Source of the DNA: Tomitella biformata AHU 1821 | GTDB lineage: Bacteria; Actinomycetota; Actinomycetes; Mycobacteriales; Mycobacteriaceae | Length of the DNA: 42,216 nucleotides | Assembly: GCF_000524475.1 (NCBI RefSeq) | Contig: NZ_BAVQ01000015.1 | Location: forward strand, 1 to 42,216 | Direction of reading: 5' to 3' | In this document: in pieces, positions 40,468 through 42,216 of the stretch | Numbering within the stretch: the stretch's first letter is position 1 | How the letters are laid out: the number at the start of each line of letters is the position of its first letter | The notes under the pieces: generated by a model | Databases searched by the model: none | Told to the model about the DNA's origin: nothing | Seen by the model: the letters and a program-made list of their open reading frames with translations, nothing else | Position numbers and translations under genes: made by a program

Positions 40468-41466
40468 ATGCGGTCCACCTGCTCCCTCTACGTCGATGCC
40501 GGTTACCTCCTCGCCTCCGCCGCGACCCGGGTCACCGGCACCTCCCTGCGCGGTGGCATCCACGTCGAATACCCACCCCTGATCCGCACCCTCATCGACA
40601 CCGCCGAAACACTCTCCGGCCTGCCGGCCCTGCGAGTCCATTGGTACGACTCCGCCCGCAACGGCGTCCCCGACACCCAGCAAGAGCGCATCGGCGAGCT
40701 GTCCAAGGTCAAACTCCGCCTCGGCCGCTTCGGCGTCAACGGCGAGCAGAAGGGCGTGGACCTGCGCATGGGCCTCGACCTCGTCGCCCACGCCCGCAAC
40801 GGCGCATCCGATGTGTTCTTCCTCGTCTCCGGCGACGACGACCTCGCCGAGGCCGTCGAAGAAGCCCAGGTCCACGGCATCCAGGTGGTGCTGCTTGCGG
40901 TGCCCACCCTCGCGGGCAAACCCCACGGCGTGAGCCGGCACCTGATCCGGGCCGCGGACGAGCTCGACAGCATCGACGGTGCCGCGATCGACGCCGCGGT
41001 GCTCAAGGTCGATCGCAAACCCGAACCCGAACCCGAACATGCGCTAATCACTCCGCAGCCCACTCCCCGGCCTGCACCGCATCAAGTCGTCGCCGCTGCG
41101 CCGCGGCCCGCCGTCCGGACCCCGCTCGATCTGGCCTCCACCATCTCCCCGGTTCCCGCCTTCCCCCGCCAGGAATCCGTCCTCGCCTACAGCGCTTCGA
41201 CCGGCACGGTCGCCCAGGTGCTCCCCGGGTACACCGACCACGATCGCCTGATCGACGAGGTCGTGAGACGGGTGATCACGTCATTCCTTAAGAGTGCCTG
41301 CTCTGAGGACAAGCTTGAGCTCCAGCGTGCCCGGCCATCGATCTCCCGCGACGTCGACCGCGCCCTACTCCAGGACGCTTCCGACCTCATGCAGCTATAC
41401 GACTTGGACGAGGGCATCCGGAATCAGCTGCGCACCCGATTCTGGGAGATCTACGACAAGAGCTGA
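40468..41466 (+). CDS. NYN-domain (PIN-like) putative RNase
   Basis: The 332-residue protein starts at ATG 40468. The N-terminal NYN domain (about 1-175) has the acidic residues of the PIN-like fold: YVDAGYLL (first Asp), QKGVDLRMGLDLVAHA and FLVSGDDDLAEAVEEA, so it is likely an active RNase. A Pro/Ala-rich linker (residues 190-235) leads to a C-terminal helical domain of about 90 residues with DHDRLIDEVVRRVI and DVDRALLQDASDLMQLYD. Its stop is followed within 15 bp by a broken arsenate reductase, marking a recombination boundary. Its target is unknown; a defence role is possible. Confidence 0.8.
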   Translation: MRSTCSLYVDAGYLLASAATRVTGTSLRGGIHVEYPPLIRTLIDTAETLSGLPALRVHWYDSARNGVPDTQQERIGELSKVKLRLGRFGVNGEQKGVDLRMGLDLVAHARNGASDVFFLVSGDDDLAEAVEEAQVHGIQVVLLAVPTLAGKPHGVSRHLIRAADELDSIDGAAIDAAVLKVDRKPEPEPEHALITPQPTPRPAPHQVVAAAPRPAVRTPLDLASTISPVPAFPRQESVLAYSASTGTVAQVLPGYTDHDRLIDEVVRRVITSFLKSACSEDKLELQRARPSISRDVDRALLQDASDLMQLYDLDEGIRNQLRTRFWEIYDKS

Positions 41467-41477
41467 TCCCGTCGGGG

Positions 41478-41597
41478 GTGCACCCCAAACTGTGGACTGA
41501 CGAGATCCTGCGTGCCGCGGACGTGATTGTCACCATGGGCTGCGGCGACGCGTGCCTATCTTCCCCGGACGTCGCTACGAGGACTGGCTCGTGCCGG
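41478..41597 (+). pseudogene. Arsenate reductase (arsC, low-molecular-weight phosphatase type) remnant
   Basis: The segment reads VHPKLWTDEILRAADVIVTM then GCGDAC, matching the C-terminal half of actinobacterial ArsC. One base is missing after GDAC (about 41556), and the next frame resumes with IFPGRRYEDWLV, the continuation of the same motif. The N-terminal catalytic part with the P-loop Cys is absent, and similarity stops shortly after. Therefore this is a truncated and frameshifted remnant of an ars operon, with no expected activity. Confidence 0.75.
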
Positions 41598-41655
41598 GGA
41601 CGGGGGGTACCCAACAGCTGAGGCCCAAGGCCACACGGCGAGGCAGGATATAGGT

Positions 41656-41964
41656 ATGAAGGTAGAGATTCTGTATTTCGATGGCTGCCCGAACTGGCAG
41701 GACGCGGGTACCCGAGTCCGGGCGGCGGCTGAATCCGTCGGGTTGTCCGATGTCGAGATCGGCTATCGGCGGATCGAGACGGAGACAGAGGCCGCGTCGC
41801 TGCCGTTCGCCGGTTCCCCGACGATCCTGATCGATGGCACGGACGCGTTCGCTGGGGCGGAACCGGTGGCCGAGTTCGCGTGCCGTATCTACTCGACGGC
41901 GGCCGGGCTGGCTGGATCGCCCACCGTCGATCAGTTGGCCCAGGTCCTGCGGGACAGACGCTAA
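41656..41964 (+). CDS. Small thioredoxin-fold protein with a CPNW motif
   Basis: The 102-residue protein begins MKVEILYFDGCPNWQDA, a thioredoxin-like first strand followed by a single-Cys C-P-x-W motif; later FAGSPTILIDGTDAF supplies the conserved cis-Pro region (SPT). Proteins of this type, annotated as DF-family (seleno)proteins or thioredoxin-like, occur near mercury and arsenic genes in actinobacteria. A second cysteine (FACRIYST) lies in the C-terminal half. A redox or metal-binding role is inferred. The ATG at 41656 starts at the conserved N-terminus; the frame is open further upstream through the ArsC remnant. Confidence 0.72.
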   Translation: MKVEILYFDGCPNWQDAGTRVRAAAESVGLSDVEIGYRRIETETEAASLPFAGSPTILIDGTDAFAGAEPVAEFACRIYSTAAGLAGSPTVDQLAQVLRDRR

Positions 41965-42019
41965 CGCGCACAGGCGAGAGCACTGCCCGGCGGTGCGACG
42001 GTTCCCGTGAGGATGGCCG

Positions 42020-42216
42020 CTAGGGCGATTGCGCCAGGAGCGCTGACATCTCGGCCGAGAGGGGCATTGCCGTCATGAGCCCGGCACGGGTTCGCCCGGT
42101 GTTGCCCTCGGGGTAGCGGCCGAGCGTCGATCCGGGCGCGGCGACGATGATGCGGATGATCTGGCCGATCGCCTCGCGGCGGTCTCGTTGGCGCAGGGCG
42201 AGTCCGAGCATGGCGA
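42020..42216 (-). CDS. DUF3703 family protein, C-terminal part (gene continues at base 1)
   Basis: This encodes the second half of the DUF3703 protein that starts at 225. Bases 42143-42216 repeat 1-74, so the unique part is 42020-42142. Conserved residues here are GQIIRI, GRYPEGNTG and AMPLSAEMSALLA. Read alone it looks like a 63-residue frame starting at 42211, but that ATG is an internal methionine (residue 53). It is the final gene of the cmtR operon. Confidence 0.85.
   Translation of the reverse strand, partial: AMLGLALRQRDRREAIGQIIRIIVAAPGSTLGRYPEGNTGRTRAGLMTAMPLSAEMSALLAQSP
42143..42216. repeat. 74-bp terminal repeat identical to bases 1-74
   Basis: Every base matches the start of the window. 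An intact gene runs through the repeat, so it is best explained as the overlap left when a circular molecule is written as a linear sequence, not a biological repeat. Confidence 0.95.

Noticed and set aside
41527-41655. A longer thioredoxin-like protein starting in the arsC remnant
   Set aside because: Similarity begins exactly at the ATG 41656; the upstream codons are out-of-frame arsC sequence.
42020-42211. A stand-alone 63-residue gene at the window end
   Set aside because: It is the C-terminal half of the DUF3703 gene; its apparent start is an internal methionine once the circle is closed.
1-42216. CRISPR arrays, tRNA or rRNA genes, insertion-sequence transposases
   Set aside because: I looked for regularly spaced repeats, cloverleaf-like segments and transposase motifs (DDE, HUH) and found none; only the serine recombinase and its fragment suggest mobility.

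Overview
This window is most likely one complete circular plasmid. Bases 1-74 are identical to bases 42143-42216, and a DUF3703 gene reads continuously across the join, so the unique circle is about 42,142 bp. High GC, many GTG starts, 4-nt gene overlaps and the gene families (TrwC/TraA-type relaxase, CmtR-like repressor, AbiEi/AbiEii, F510_1955-type propeller lipoprotein) point to an actinobacterium. A Mycobacteriales host such as Corynebacterium, Dietzia or Gordonia is my guess; the genus cannot be fixed by reading alone.

Metal resistance (about 41.5 kb through the origin to 10.1 kb). A fully overlapping minus-strand operon encodes a CmtR-like repressor, a P1B-type metal ATPase with an SPC motif, signal peptidase II and DUF3703. 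A second minus-strand cluster encodes a DUF305 lipoprotein, a CopB-type ATPase with a CPH motif and His-rich N-terminus, a BNR-propeller lipoprotein and CcdA, and ends in a truncated ResB. A response regulator and histidine kinase face away from it and probably control it. A broken arsenate reductase and a small thioredoxin-like protein lie just before the join.

Toxin-antitoxin and mobilisation (10.1-19.8 kb). There is an orphan AbiEi, a small acidic protein, a complete AbiEi/AbiEii pair, and a 1,459-residue MobF relaxase-helicase read leftward. The region upstream of the relaxase holds strong hairpins and is the best oriT candidate. No coupling protein or type IV secretion genes are present, so the plasmid looks mobilisable rather than self-transmissible.

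Maintenance (19.8-28.4 kb). This part holds a 47-bp near-perfect palindrome, a SUKH/SMI1 protein, an HNH nuclease, a long coiled-coil DNA-binding protein, a probable replication initiator with a perfect DnaA box inside its gene, a probable antisense RNA across the rep 5' end, a ribbon-helix-helix protein, a ParA with a small ribbon-helix-helix partner and repeat-rich centromere, a beta-solenoid-like protein, and an HTH antitoxin/zeta toxin pair.

Defence island (28.7-41.5 kb). Here are an uncharacterised repeat-containing membrane protein facing a DUF3644 protein, a single-chain restriction-modification enzyme (nuclease, SF2 helicase and N6-adenine methylase in one chain) overlapping a PD-(D/E)XK nuclease gene, a lower-GC P-loop NTPase bracketed by one intact and one decayed serine recombinase, an abiEi fragment, and a NYN-domain protein. 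The most interesting parts are the DUF3644 / single-chain R-M / nuclease operon, the NTPase cargo gene, and the candidate antisense copy-control RNA.
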